Below, in pieces: positions 25,931 through 35,256 of a DNA stretch of 64,000 nt. Location of the stretch: contig NZ_JAHLEL010000054.1 of the NCBI RefSeq assembly GCF_020131355.1, positions 186,001 to 250,000 on the forward strand. The letters run 5' to 3'. Source of the stretch: Pseudonocardia sp. ICBG1293 (GTDB taxonomy: Bacteria > Actinomycetota > Actinomycetes > Mycobacteriales > Pseudonocardiaceae). Both the position numbers and the translations under genes were made by a program. How positions within the stretch are numbered: position 1 is the stretch's first letter; every line of letters begins with the position of its first letter. The notes beneath the pieces are model-generated. The model ran no database searches, was not told where the DNA came from, and worked only from the letters and a program-made list of their open reading frames with translations.

Positions 25931-25985
25931 CCTGGCCGGAACCGGGCACGGCGGCAGCGCGGGTGTGCTCGCGCAACACCGTCGG

Positions 25986-27206
25986 TCAGTGCGCGTCCAC
26001 CCGCACCTCGAACGACACGAGCCGCTCGAACCCCAGCTCCGACGGTCCGTCGGCGGGCTCGGCGAGCCGCAGCGCGGGGAACCGCTCGACCAACGCGTGC
26101 AGGGCCACCTCGATCTCCTGGCGCGCCAGCGCGGCCCCCAGGCAGTAGTGGACCCCCTGGCCGAACCCGAGATGCCCCTCGCCGCGGCCCGGCTCCCGGG
26201 TCACGTCGAGCTCGTCGGGGCGGTCGTGGTGGCGCGGGTCGAAGTTCGCGGTGACCAGACCGGCCGTCACGGCCTCCCCCGCCGCAATCGGCGTGCCGCC
26301 GACGACGACGTCGGTGCTCGCGTGGCGGGGCGTGCTGACCGGGACCGCACCGCAGGTCCGCACGATCTCGTGCACCGCGGTGGGCCACCGCCACGGCTCG
26401 GCGCGCAGGATCGCGAGCTGGTCCGGGCGGGTCAGCAGGGCCAGTGTCGCCCGGGACAGCACGTGCGCGGTCGTCTCGAACCCGGCGACGACCATGTCGA
26501 ACAGCAGCACGTCCAGCTCGTCGGTGGTGAGCCGGTCGCCGTCGTCGTGCACCGCGACCAGTGCGTCGACCAGGTCGTCGCGCGGGTCGGCCCGGCGGGC
26601 CGCGACGAGCTCGTGCACCTGCGCCACGACCGCGTGCGCCACCGCGGGCATCCGCGCCGGGTCGGGCGCGGCGAGCAGCCCGGCCAGCTCCCGCCACAGC
26701 CCGCGCTGCTCCACCGGGACGCCCACCAGCTCGCAGATCACCGCGATCGGCAGCTCGTGGAACACCGCGGCCACCAGGTCGACCGGGCTGCCGTCGGCGC
26801 CGGCGGCCGCGACGTCGTCGAGCAGGTCGGCGGTGAGCTCCTCCACGCGCGGACGCAGCCCGGCGACCCGGCGCACGGTGAACGCGCGGGAGACCAGGCG
26901 GCGCAGCCGGGCGTGGTCGGCCCCGTCGCGGACGAGCAGGCCCCGGCCGAGGTGGGCGAGCTCCGGCGGCAGCCCGAGCGTGGTCATGACCGAGCCCACG
27001 ACGTCCCCGGCGCCGGGCACCGTGGCCGGGTCGTTGCGGAACCGCGGATCGAGGAGCAGCGCGTGGACGTCGTCGTGCCGCGTGACGAGCGACGTCGCGC
27101 CCATCGCCGTGCCCGGCATCGCGACGACCGGGCCCTGTTCGCGCAGACGACCGAAGGCGGTCACCGGGCAGGTGCGGGGCGGGGCTGGGTCGGTGGTGCG
27201 GTCCAC
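25986..27206 (-). CDS. cytochrome P450 (class I, actinobacterial)
   Basis: GTG 27206 has GGGAG before it and lies below the predicted transcription start near 27237; an upstream in-frame ATG at 27245 overlaps the -10 box and is unlikely. The 406-residue protein has the I-helix VAGFETTAHVL, the ExxR of helix K (HEIVR) and the heme loop FGQGVHYCLGA with Cys355. It should hydroxylate a small hydrophobic molecule with electrons from a ferredoxin. Its promoter has a MerR-type dyad that is almost identical to the one before the decayed P450 at 30.6-31.8 kb. Confidence 0.92.
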   Translation of the reverse strand: MDRTTDPAPPRTCPVTAFGRLREQGPVVAMPGTAMGATSLVTRHDDVHALLLDPRFRNDPATVPGAGDVVGSVMTTLGLPPELAHLGRGLLVRDGADHARLRRLVSRAFTVRRVAGLRPRVEELTADLLDDVAAAGADGSPVDLVAAVFHELPIAVICELVGVPVEQRGLWRELAGLLAAPDPARMPAVAHAVVAQVHELVAARRADPRDDLVDALVAVHDDGDRLTTDELDVLLFDMVVAGFETTAHVLSRATLALLTRPDQLAILRAEPWRWPTAVHEIVRTCGAVPVSTPRHASTDVVVGGTPIAAGEAVTAGLVTANFDPRHHDRPDELDVTREPGRGEGHLGFGQGVHYCLGAALARQEIEVALHALVERFPALRLAEPADGPSELGFERLVSFEVRVDAH

Positions 27207-27243
27207 GGGAGGCTCCCTCGGCGACGACAACGGGGACGACCCC

Positions 27244-27274
27244 ATCGGACACCGTGCCGCCGCGGCACGGTCAA
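27244..27274 (-). promoter_or_regulatory. MerR-type promoter/operator of the intact P450 gene
   Basis: On the minus strand, TTGACC (27274-27269) and TCCGAT (27249-27244) are 19 bases apart. The dyad ACCGTGCCG-CGG-CGGCACGGT is perfect and overlaps the end of the -35 box and most of the spacer. The same dyad, with one change, precedes the second P450. Confidence 0.7.
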
Positions 27275-27311
27275 GCTCGCGGCGCGACGGGCCCGCTGTG
27301 GCGCCGCGGAC

Positions 27312-27340
27312 TTGACGATGGCGCCATCGTGCGCCATTCT
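27312..27340 (+). promoter_or_regulatory. promoter and operator of the RHH-DUF4097-ABC operon
   Basis: TTGACG (27312-27317) and CATTCT (27335-27340) are 17 bases apart, a near-ideal vegetative promoter, and ATG 27347 is six bases on, so the mRNA is probably leaderless. The palindrome GATGGCGCCATC (27317-27328) lies between the boxes and GCGCCAT is repeated three times up to the start, suggesting an autorepressor site. Confidence 0.7.
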
Positions 27341-27346
27341 TGCGCC

Positions 27347-27856
27347 ATGGAGTTGGACGGATATGTCGAACGCCTGCGCACCGAGTTCGCCGCGCTGGGC
27401 GATGCCGCGGGCGAGGACACGCGGGCAGCCGCCGAACGGCTGCTCACCGCGCTGAGCTCGTCGACGCGCCTGGTCCTGCTCGAGGCGCTGGCCGCGGCGG
27501 CCGACGAGATCACCCTGGAGCTGGCCCCGGGGTCGGTGCACGTGCGCCTGCGCGGCTCGGACCCGGAGTTCGTCGTCACCGCAGGGCCCGGCACGTCCTC
27601 GGGACCGCCGGAACCGACTGCGGCGCCACCAGTGGCGCCATCGGCGGGGACCGAGATCGAGACCGGGCCGGTCGCCCGGATCAACTTCCGGCCCCCGGAG
27701 ACGCTCAAGACCCGGATCGAGGAGGCCGCCGCGCGCGACGGCCTGAGTGTGAACACCTGGCTGACCCGCGTGGCCGCGGCCGCGCTGGACCGGCCCGCCG
27801 CGGCACCCGACCGTCCCGACGCCGCCCGCCGCGGCCGCGTCGGCTGGTTCGGCTGA
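27347..27856 (+). CDS. ribbon-helix-helix (HicB/CopG-like) regulator
   Basis: The 169-residue protein has an N-terminal helical half (about 1-60) and a Pro/Ala-rich linker. Its C-terminal ribbon-helix-helix domain has the strand VARINFRPPETLKTRIEEAA and helix GLSVNTWLTRVAAAALD. Such proteins bind short palindromes as dimers; the GATGGCGCCATC repeat in its promoter is the expected site. It heads an operon with a DUF4097 protein and a DrrAB-type exporter, so it probably represses all four genes. No toxin gene is adjacent, which argues against a toxin-antitoxin role despite the HicB-like look. Confidence 0.75.
   Translation: MELDGYVERLRTEFAALGDAAGEDTRAAAERLLTALSSSTRLVLLEALAAAADEITLELAPGSVHVRLRGSDPEFVVTAGPGTSSGPPEPTAAPPVAPSAGTEIETGPVARINFRPPETLKTRIEEAAARDGLSVNTWLTRVAAAALDRPAAAPDRPDAARRGRVGWFG
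27622..27639. promoter_or_regulatory. palindrome inside the RHH gene
   Basis: Perfect arms GGCGCCAC and GTGGCGCC flank CA within the linker codons of the regulator gene. The core GGCGCC matches the promoter palindrome at 27317-27328, so it may be a second, intragenic operator that loops with the first. Confidence 0.35.
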
Positions 27857-27926
27857 GCCGTACCCGACCACCCCTGTCCCTGTCCCGACCCACGGCGTCA
27901 CCGCGACGCCGAGGAGGCGATGCCCC

Positions 27927-28772
27927 GTGCCCACCTACCAGACCCCCGAGCCCGTCACCGCGGTCGTCGACCTCACCATCGGCGAGCTGCGGGTGACCGC
28001 ATCGGACCGGACCGACACCGTGGTCGAGGTCCGCAGCTCCGAGGCCGACCGTGCCCACGCCGACCGGGTCCGGGTCGAGCTGACCGGGCGGGAGCTGCAC
28101 GTCACCGGCCCGCCGCTCGGGCTGCTGCAGAAGCTGACCCCGCGCACCCCCGGCCGGTCGATCGAGGTCGGGATCGCCCTGCCCGCCGGCTCGGCGCTGA
28201 CGGCGACCACCGCCTACGGCGGGATCGTCGTCGAGGGCCCGCTCGGGGCCTGCGAGGCCCGGACCCGCTACGGCGACGTCCGTGTGGACGACGCCGGCTC
28301 CGCCGACCTCACCGCCGACCACGGCCACGTCCGGATCGGCGGCACCGTCACCGGGGACGCCACGGTCCGGTCCGACCACGGCGGGATGCGGGTCCACCGG
28401 ATCGACGGGACCGCGACGCTGACCAGCAAGCACGGCGACATCCGGGCCGAGGAGCTGGCCGGCGAGGCCGTGCTGACCGGCACCCACGGCACCGTCGACG
28501 TCGACGAGCTCGGCGCGGGCGCCCGCGTGCGCACCGCCTACGGCGCCGTCCGGCTGGGCCGCGTCCACCGCGGCGAGGTGTCGCTGACCAGTACGCACGG
28601 GCGGCTGGAGATCGGCATCGCCGCGGGCAGCGCCGCCTGGCTCGACCTCGACACCACCGGCCGGGTCGGCAACGACCTGGACCCCCGCGACGCCCCGGAC
28701 GGCGACGGCGTCGACACCGTCACCGTGCACGCCCGGTCCCGCGAGGGCGACATCGTCGTCCGCCGCGCCTGA
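27927..28772 (+). CDS. DUF4097-family beta-helix protein
   Basis: GTG 27927 follows GAGGAGG and gives 281 residues. The sequence is a long series of short beta strands with recurrent x-T-x-H/Y-G-x-hydrophobic turns: TAYGGIVVEGPLGA, TRYGDVRVDDAG, SDHGGMRVHRIDG, SKHGDIRAEELAG, GTHGTVDVDELG. This is the DUF4097 (adhesin/bactofilin-like) solenoid, often found with envelope-stress ABC exporters. There is no signal peptide, so it is probably cytoplasmic. It lies between the RHH regulator and the exporter genes with short gaps, as part of one operon. Confidence 0.82.
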   Translation: MPTYQTPEPVTAVVDLTIGELRVTASDRTDTVVEVRSSEADRAHADRVRVELTGRELHVTGPPLGLLQKLTPRTPGRSIEVGIALPAGSALTATTAYGGIVVEGPLGACEARTRYGDVRVDDAGSADLTADHGHVRIGGTVTGDATVRSDHGGMRVHRIDGTATLTSKHGDIRAEELAGEAVLTGTHGTVDVDELGAGARVRTAYGAVRLGRVHRGEVSLTSTHGRLEIGIAAGSAAWLDLDTTGRVGNDLDPRDAPDGDGVDTVTVHARSREGDIVVRRA

Positions 28773-28825
28773 CCCCCGCCCTCCACCACCGCCGTCCCAC
28801 GCCACCGTCCACGAGAGGAACCACC

Positions 28826-29776
28826 GTGCCCACTCCCCCGCCCGCGATCGCCGTCGCCGCCCTCCACAAGTCCTACGGCGACCACGCCGTGCTCCGCGGC
28901 ATCGACCTCGACGTCCCCGCCGGGACCGTCCTCGCGCTGCTCGGCCCGAACGGCGCCGGCAAGACGACCCTGGTCCGGATCCTGTCCACGCTGCTGCCAC
29001 CGGACTCCGGACGCATCCGCATCGCCGGGCGCGACCCGGCGACCGACCCCGACGGCGTCCGCGCCGCGATCGGGGTGACCGGCCAGTTCTCCGCCGTCGA
29101 CGGCCTGCTCACCGGCGCGGAGAACCTGCGACTGATGGCCGACCTGCACCACCTGCCCCGCGACACGGGTCGCGCCCGGACCCGGGAGCTGCTCGACCGC
29201 TTCGACCTCGGTGACGCCGCGGACCGGCGGGCGGGCACCTACTCCGGCGGCATGCGCCGCCGCCTCGACCTGGCCATGACCCTCGTCGCCGACCCGGCCG
29301 TGCTGTTCCTCGACGAGCCGACCACCGGGTTGGACCCGCGCAGCCGCCGCGACCTGTGGGCCGCCGTGCGCGATCTCGTCGGCCGGGGCGTCACCGTCCT
29401 GCTGACCACGCAGTACCTGGAGGAGGCCGACCAGCTCGCGGACTCCGTCGCCGTCCTCGACGGTGGACGGCTCGTCGCCCGCGGCACCCCGGCACAGCTG
29501 AAGTCCAGGGTCCCCGGTGGGCACGTGCGCCTGCGGTTCGCCGACGACGACGCCCTCGCCGCCGCCCGCACCGTGCTGCCCGCCGCCGTCGCCGACCCGG
29601 CCGCGGTGACCCTGCAGCTGCCCGCCGCCGGGGCCCGCGACCTGCGGGACGTGCTGGACCGGCTCGCCGGGACCGGTGTCGAGCCCGAGGAGCTGACCAC
29701 CCACACCCCCGACCTCGACGACGTCTTCCTGGCCCTCACCGGCCACCCGAGCACCCCGGAGGTGGCGGCGTCATGA
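28826..29776 (+). CDS. ABC transporter ATP-binding protein (DrrA-like)
   Basis: GTG 28826 gives 316 residues. Walker A GPNGAGKTT is at 40-48, the Q-loop in GVTGQFSAVDGLLTGAENL, the signature YSGGM at 139-143, and Walker B FLDEP around Asp163. The C-terminal extension (about 225-316) is usual for the DrrA group, which powers export of drugs or lipids with a single permease partner. It overlaps the permease gene by four bases (ATGA). The operon is under the RHH regulator's promoter. Confidence 0.93.
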   Translation: MPTPPPAIAVAALHKSYGDHAVLRGIDLDVPAGTVLALLGPNGAGKTTLVRILSTLLPPDSGRIRIAGRDPATDPDGVRAAIGVTGQFSAVDGLLTGAENLRLMADLHHLPRDTGRARTRELLDRFDLGDAADRRAGTYSGGMRRRLDLAMTLVADPAVLFLDEPTTGLDPRSRRDLWAAVRDLVGRGVTVLLTTQYLEEADQLADSVAVLDGGRLVARGTPAQLKSRVPGGHVRLRFADDDALAAARTVLPAAVADPAAVTLQLPAAGARDLRDVLDRLAGTGVEPEELTTHTPDLDDVFLALTGHPSTPEVAAS

Positions 29777-30591
29777 AGGCCCACGTCACGGACACCGCGA
29801 CCCTCGACCGTCCGCGCCTGCTCACCGACTCGGTGACGATGCTGCGCCGCCGGATCCGGCACCTGCGCCGCTACCCGTCGCTGACGATCATGCTCATCGC
29901 ACAGCCGCTGGTGTTCCTGCTGCTGTTCGTGGGCGTCCTCGGCGGCACGATGGGGGCGGGGTTGGGCGGCGACCGCGCCGACTACCTGGCCTTCGTCACC
30001 CCCGCAGTGCTGCTGCTGACCGTCGCGAGCGTCGCGATGGGCACCGCCATCGGGGTCGCCACCGACATGACCGAGGGCGTCGTCGCACGCTTCCGGACGA
30101 TGGCGATCGCCCGCTCCAGCGTGCTCACCGGGCACGTCGCCGGTGCGTTCGTGCAGACCGCGGTGGCGCTGGTCGTCGTGCTCGGGGTGGCGCTGGCGCT
30201 CGGGTTCCGCAGTGGCGCCGGGCCGCTCGCCTGGCTGGGCGTCGTCGGGATGCTGGCGCTGCTGACGGTCGCCCTGACGTGGCTGACCGTCGCCCTCGGG
30301 CTCGCCGCCGCCAGTGTGGAGACGGCGAGCAACACCCCGATGTTCCTGATGCTGCTGCCGTTCCTGGGCAGCGGGTTCGTGCCGGTGGACTCGATGCCGG
30401 CCGCGCTGCGCTGGTTCGCCGCGTACCAGCCGTTCACGCCGGTCATCGACACCCTGCGCGGGCTGCTCGGGCACGGCAGCGGGGCCGGGCTCGGCCCCGA
30501 CGCCGCGCTCGCCACCGGGTGGTGCGTGGTGATCACGGTGGCGAGCGTGCTGTGGGCGCGCCGGCTCTACGAGACCCGCGCGGCGCGCTGA
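29773..30591 (+). CDS. ABC-2 transporter permease (DrrB-like)
   Basis: The 272-residue membrane protein has six predicted helices, with the first near 40-62 (TIMLIAQPLVFLLLFVGVLG). The ABC-2 hallmark ERFRTMPI-like segment reads GVVARFRTMAIARSSVLTGH. The PFLGSGFVPVDSMPAALRWF loop before the last helices is typical of DrrB/NodJ permeases. It forms the channel for the ATPase whose gene it overlaps, and probably exports a hydrophobic compound or lipid. Its stop is three bases from the end of the convergent P450 pseudogene. Confidence 0.92.
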   Translation: MKAHVTDTATLDRPRLLTDSVTMLRRRIRHLRRYPSLTIMLIAQPLVFLLLFVGVLGGTMGAGLGGDRADYLAFVTPAVLLLTVASVAMGTAIGVATDMTEGVVARFRTMAIARSSVLTGHVAGAFVQTAVALVVVLGVALALGFRSGAGPLAWLGVVGMLALLTVALTWLTVALGLAAASVETASNTPMFLMLLPFLGSGFVPVDSMPAALRWFAAYQPFTPVIDTLRGLLGHGSGAGLGPDAALATGWCVVITVASVLWARRLYETRAAR

Positions 30592-30594
30592 GCC

Positions 30595-31823
30595 TCAGCC
30601 CGCCGGCGGACGGTCGACGTGGACGGTCAGGGCGGGCAGCCGCTCGAACCCCAGCCGCGACGGACCGTCCGCCGGCTCGGCGAGCCGCAGGTCCGGGAAG
30701 CGGGTGACCAGCGCGGAGAGCACGACCTCGACCTCCTGGCGGGCCAGCGCCGCCCCGAGGCCAGTAGTGCGCCCCGTGCCCGAATCCGAGGTGCCCCTCG
30801 CCACGGCCGGGGTCGCGGCGCACGTCCAGCTCCTCGGGCCGGTCGACCACCCGGGGGTCGAAGTTCGCCGGCAGCACACCGGGGAGCACGGCGGTCCCGG
30901 CGGGGACCGGGGTCCCGGCGATCTCGAGGTCCTCCGCGGCGTAGCGGGGGGCACCGGCCGGGATCGGCCCGCAGCGCACCGAGCTCGTCGGGCCGGCTCA
31001 GCAGGGCGAGGGCTCCCTTGGCCAGCACGTGCGCGGTGGTCTCGAACCCGGCGACGGTCAGGTTCACCGTCATGTCGACGAGTTCCTGCTCCGAGAGCCG
31101 GTCACCGTCCTCGTCGTGCGCCGCGACCAGCCCGGACAGCAGGTCGTCCGCGGGGGCACGGCGACGGGCCTCGATCAGCTCGCGGACGTGGGCGACCATC
31201 CCGCGGGCGACGTCGGGCATCCGTACGGGGTCGGGCTGGATCAGCAGCCGGGCGAACTCCCGCCAGCGGCCCCGGTCGCCCTCGGGGACACCGACCAGCT
31301 CGCAGATGACCGCGATCGGCACCGGGTAGGCCAGCATCTCCACCAGGTCGACCGGGGTGCCGTCGGCACCGGCCGCGGCGACCTCGTCGAGCAGGCCGGT
31401 CACGATCGCCTCGACGCGGGGGCGCAGCCCGTTCACCCGGCGCACCGTGAACGCCCGCGACACCAGCCGGCGCAGCCGCGCGTGGTCCTCGCCGTCGCGG
31501 CCCAGCATCGGACGGCGGAGCAGCTCGAGGTCCTCGGGCAGACCGATCAGCCCGGTCTGGGCGTTGCGCAGGAAGTTCTCCGCCTCCGGTACCGCGGCGG
31601 CGTCGTGCCGGAAACGGTCGTCGGTGAGCATCGCGCGGACCTCGGCGTGCCGGGTCACCATCAGGCCCTGCTGGGTGGGCCGCCCGGGGACCTCCAGCGG
31701 GATCTCCAGGACCGCCGCCGCCTCGCGCATCGCGGAGAAGGCGGCGACCGGGTCCGACGGGTCCACGGTGTCCGGCCCGGCGGTCGCCGCGGCCGGGCCG
31801 GCGGTGCTCGTGTCCTCTGCCAT
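30595..31823 (-). pseudogene. cytochrome P450, decayed
   Basis: ATG 31823 coincides with the predicted transcription start. The first ~285 codons are intact and closely match the P450 at 26-27.2 kb: LGRDGEDHARLRRLVSRAFT, VAGFETTAHVLAKGALALL. After RPDELGAL about 14 codons covering the ExxR helix are missing and the frame changes, resuming as VRCGPIPAGAPRYAAEDL. At the heme loop, FGHGAHY is followed by TGG CCT instead of TGC CTC. One extra G destroys the heme-ligand cysteine codon and shifts the frame again, before LGAALARQEVEVVL. Neither lesion restores function, so the protein cannot bind heme. Confidence 0.88.
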
Positions 31824-31829
31824 GCGGCC

Positions 31830-31860
31830 AGTCGACACCGTGCCGTCGCGGCATGGTCAA
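31830..31860 (-). promoter_or_regulatory. MerR-type promoter/operator of the P450 pseudogene
   Basis: On the minus strand, TTGACC (31860-31855) and TCGACT (31835-31830) are 19 bases apart. The dyad ACCATGCCG-CGA-CGGCACGGT differs from that of the intact P450 promoter at two positions. The predicted start of transcription falls on ATG 31823. Confidence 0.65.
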
Positions 31861-31918
31861 GCCCCGCGATCGGGCGGGTTCGGTCCCGTTCGTCCCGCCC
31901 GCGCCGTAGGCTCCGCGC

Positions 31919-31956
31919 GTGCGCACGGATTCGGCCATGCAACGGACGGTGACCCG

Positions 31957-31960
<4 letters not shown>
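31919..31960 (+). CDS. candidate 13-residue leader peptide upstream of the DUF808 gene
   Basis: TAGGCT (31907-31912) is a good -10 box, and GTG 31919 lies six bases below it, the leaderless spacing seen often in this window. The frame reads VRTDSAMQRTVTR and stops at TGA 31958-31960, overlapping the GTG of the DUF808 gene (GTGA). Translation of the long gene may therefore be coupled to this short frame. It is very short and has no other support. Confidence 0.4.
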
Positions 31961-32916
<956 letters not shown>

Positions 32917-33077
32917 TCCGGGGACCGGTGGGGCCGGTGCAGCCCGCCCGGTCGCCGGACCCCGCTCCGCCACGGCGGTGCCGCCCACCACCACGGGCGA
33001 CCGGGGTTCCCCGGCCGCCGGACCGGTGCAGCATCCCGGCTGTCACCGGCGCGACCGTCGCGCGGGGGGAAGGCGCC

Positions 33078-33545
33078 GTGAGCCGTATCGAGATGCCGTC
33101 CGGCGAGACGATCGACGTGCTGCACAGCGGCGCCCCGGCCTTCGAGTTCGAGGCCGTCGTGCCGCCCGGGGTGGCCGGTCCGCCGCCGCACCGGCACCGG
33201 GGCGTCACCGAGTCGTTCACCGTGGTCGAGGGCGTCCTGCGGGTGCGGGTCGGGGGCTGGACCAGCGTGCTGCGCGCCGGGGAGGGGATCGTGGTGCCGC
33301 CCGGGGTGACGCACTCGTTCACGAACGGGAGCGACGACCCGGTCCGGGTCCGCACCGTCGAGTCGCCTGCCGGGTCCCTCGAGGACCAGTTCCGGATCCT
33401 CGCGACGGCCGGGCGGCTGCCGCCGCTGCGCCGGCTCGCGCGGCTCAACGTCGCCCACGACCTGGACTTCTCCCTCGCCGGGGTCCCGGACGCGGTGCAG
33501 CGCCCGCTGTGGCGGTTGCTCGCCGCGCTGCCGGGTCGGTCATGA
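33078..33545 (+). CDS. cupin-domain protein
   Basis: GTG 33078 lies behind GGGGGAAGG and gives 155 residues. The cupin motif 1 is PPPHRHRGVTESFTVVEG, with two histidines and a glutamate as metal ligands. Motif 2 is the GEGIVVPPGVTHSFTNG stretch with a third histidine. Single-domain cupins bind metal and act as small dioxygenases, isomerases or binding proteins. The C-terminal helices (LARLNVAHDLDFSL) extend beyond the barrel. It precedes the YwaF-like gene by seven bases and may be co-transcribed with it. Confidence 0.82.
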   Translation: MSRIEMPSGETIDVLHSGAPAFEFEAVVPPGVAGPPPHRHRGVTESFTVVEGVLRVRVGGWTSVLRAGEGIVVPPGVTHSFTNGSDDPVRVRTVESPAGSLEDQFRILATAGRLPPLRRLARLNVAHDLDFSLAGVPDAVQRPLWRLLAALPGRS

Positions 33546-33552
33546 TCGGACG

Positions 33553-34257
33553 ATGGCGGACACCGGCGTCTTCGTGCCCTACGGCACGACCCACTGGGCC
33601 GCGCTGACCGTCGGGGTCCTCGGCGCCGTCGCGCTGGTGGCCCTCGGACGGCGGCTGCGCGGCACCCCCGCCGAACGGCGCGTCTCCCGGGCGTTCGCCG
33701 TGGTGGTGGTCGTGGCGCTGGTCCCGCTGCAGCTGCGGCTGCTGACCCCGCAGACCTTCGACGTGCACATCTCGCTGCCGCTGCAGCTGTCGGACCTGTC
33801 CTGGGTGACCGCTGCCGTCGCCCTGTGGACACGGCGCTGGTGGGCCTGCGCGCCGCTGTACTACTGGGGCCTCACGCTGACCCCCCAGGCACTGCTCACC
33901 CCGGCCACCGACTCGCCCGACTTCCCGCACGTCGCGTTCCTGCACTTCTGGGCGCTGCACCTGCTGGTGACCTGGGCCGCGGTGTACCTGACCTGGGGCG
34001 CGGGGGTGCGCCCGAGCTGGCGCGGGATGGGCGTGACGCTCGCGGCGACCCTCGCGTGGGCGGCGGTGGTGCTGCCGTTCAACCTGGCCGCGGGCACGAA
34101 CTACGGCTTCCTCGCCCACAAGCCGACCAACGCCTCGGCACTGGACCTGCTCGGGCCGTGGCCGGTCTACCTGCTGGTCGAGCTCGTGCTGGTCGCGGTG
34201 GGGTGGGCCGCGATCACCTGGCCGTGGACGCGGCGACGGGAGCGGGCACCGGCGTGA
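33553..34257 (+). CDS. TIGR02206/YwaF-like integral membrane protein
   Basis: The 234-residue protein has about seven membrane helices. The features FVPYGTTHWAALTVG, ISLPLQLSDLSWVTAAVALW and GTNYGFLAHKPTNASALDLLGPWPVYL match the YwaF/TIGR02206 family, including the LPLQLSD turn and the late NYGF-KP-LD-GPWP segment. The function is unknown. The end of the gene overlaps the convergent LysR gene by 44 bases (34214-34257). Confidence 0.82.
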   Translation: MADTGVFVPYGTTHWAALTVGVLGAVALVALGRRLRGTPAERRVSRAFAVVVVVALVPLQLRLLTPQTFDVHISLPLQLSDLSWVTAAVALWTRRWWACAPLYYWGLTLTPQALLTPATDSPDFPHVAFLHFWALHLLVTWAAVYLTWGAGVRPSWRGMGVTLAATLAWAAVVLPFNLAAGTNYGFLAHKPTNASALDLLGPWPVYLLVELVLVAVGWAAITWPWTRRRERAPA

Positions 34258-35152
34258 CCGGAAGCCGCTGCGCGATCCCCGCGACGAGGTGGTCGAGCAC
34301 CGCCCGCACCCGGCGAGGCGGCGACGCGGCGTGCACCGCGACCAGGTCCGCCGACGGCGTCGGGACGTCCGCGAGCACCTGCACCAGCTCCCCCGTCGCG
34401 AGCAGCGGCGCGACCTGCCACAGCGAGCGCATCACCAGGCCACGGCCCGCGAGGCACCACGCCGTCGCGACCTCGCCGTCGTTGCAGGTCATCGCGCCGG
34501 TGACGCGGACGCCGGCGGGGTCGGTGTCGGTGCCGAAGCGCCAGTGCGCGAAGGCGGTGTCGTTCTCCCGGATCACGATGCAGTCGTGCCCGGCCAGCTC
34601 GGCCGGGGTCCGCGGGGCGGGCCGGCGCGCCAGGTACGACGGCGCCGCGCACACGACGCGCCGGTTGCGGTGCAGCACCCGGGCGTGCAGCCGCGAGTCC
34701 GGCAGCGGCCCGACGCGCACGGCGAAGTCGTAGTCCGATCCACCGACCCCGACCGGCAGGTGGGACAGCTCCAGGTCGATGCGCAGGTCCGGGTTGGCCG
34801 CCTCGAAGCCGCCGAGCAGCGGCGCCACGTGCGCCCGCCCGAAACCCATCGACGCGTGCACCGCGATCCGTCCGTGCAGCCCGGAACGGCGGCGGCCGAT
34901 CTCGTCCTCCAGGTCGTCGACGCGGCCGAGGACCTCGCGGGCGCCCTCGGCGTAGCGGCGGCCCTCGTCGGTGAGCGTGAGGCGCCGGGTGGAGCGGTTG
35001 ACCAGGCGCACGCCCAGGCGTCGTTCCAGGCGGGCGAGCCGTTTGCTGACCGCGGACACCGACACGCCCCACCGGCGTGCGACCTCGGTGAGCGTCCCGG
35101 CCGCGGCGACGCCGGCGAAGAAACGCAGGTCGTCGAACTCGGGCAGCTCCAC
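34214..35152 (-). CDS. LysR-family regulator
   Basis: GTG 35152 has AAAGGAA upstream and gives 312 residues. The N-terminal winged helix (about 1-62) reads LRFFAGVAAAGTLTEVARRW and SAVSKRLARLERRLGVRL. The effector domain has the two-lobed fold typical of the CrgA/DmlR branch: IAVHASMGFGRAHVAPLLGG, YDFAVRVGPLPDSRLHAR. It is divergent from a tartrate/D-malate-type dehydrogenase, the same arrangement as dmlR-dmlA in E. coli, so it probably senses a hydroxy-diacid and controls that gene. Confidence 0.87.
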   Translation of the reverse strand: MELPEFDDLRFFAGVAAAGTLTEVARRWGVSVSAVSKRLARLERRLGVRLVNRSTRRLTLTDEGRRYAEGAREVLGRVDDLEDEIGRRRSGLHGRIAVHASMGFGRAHVAPLLGGFEAANPDLRIDLELSHLPVGVGGSDYDFAVRVGPLPDSRLHARVLHRNRRVVCAAPSYLARRPAPRTPAELAGHDCIVIRENDTAFAHWRFGTDTDPAGVRVTGAMTCNDGEVATAWCLAGRGLVMRSLWQVAPLLATGELVQVLADVPTPSADLVAVHAASPPRRVRAVLDHLVAGIAQRLPVTPVPAPVAASTAR

Positions 35153-35256
35153 ACCCGTTCCTTTCGCCTGGGGAAAGACAGAACGGCTCGGACGACGGTT
35201 CACCCCAGCCGGATCGCGCTCCAGGATAGAAGCAACCGAGTCGAGGAGGACACGAC

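Noticed and set aside
27347..27856. HicB-type antitoxin of a toxin-antitoxin pair
   Set aside because: The RHH domain fits, but no HicA-like or other small toxin gene is adjacent; the neighbours are a DUF4097 protein and an ABC exporter.
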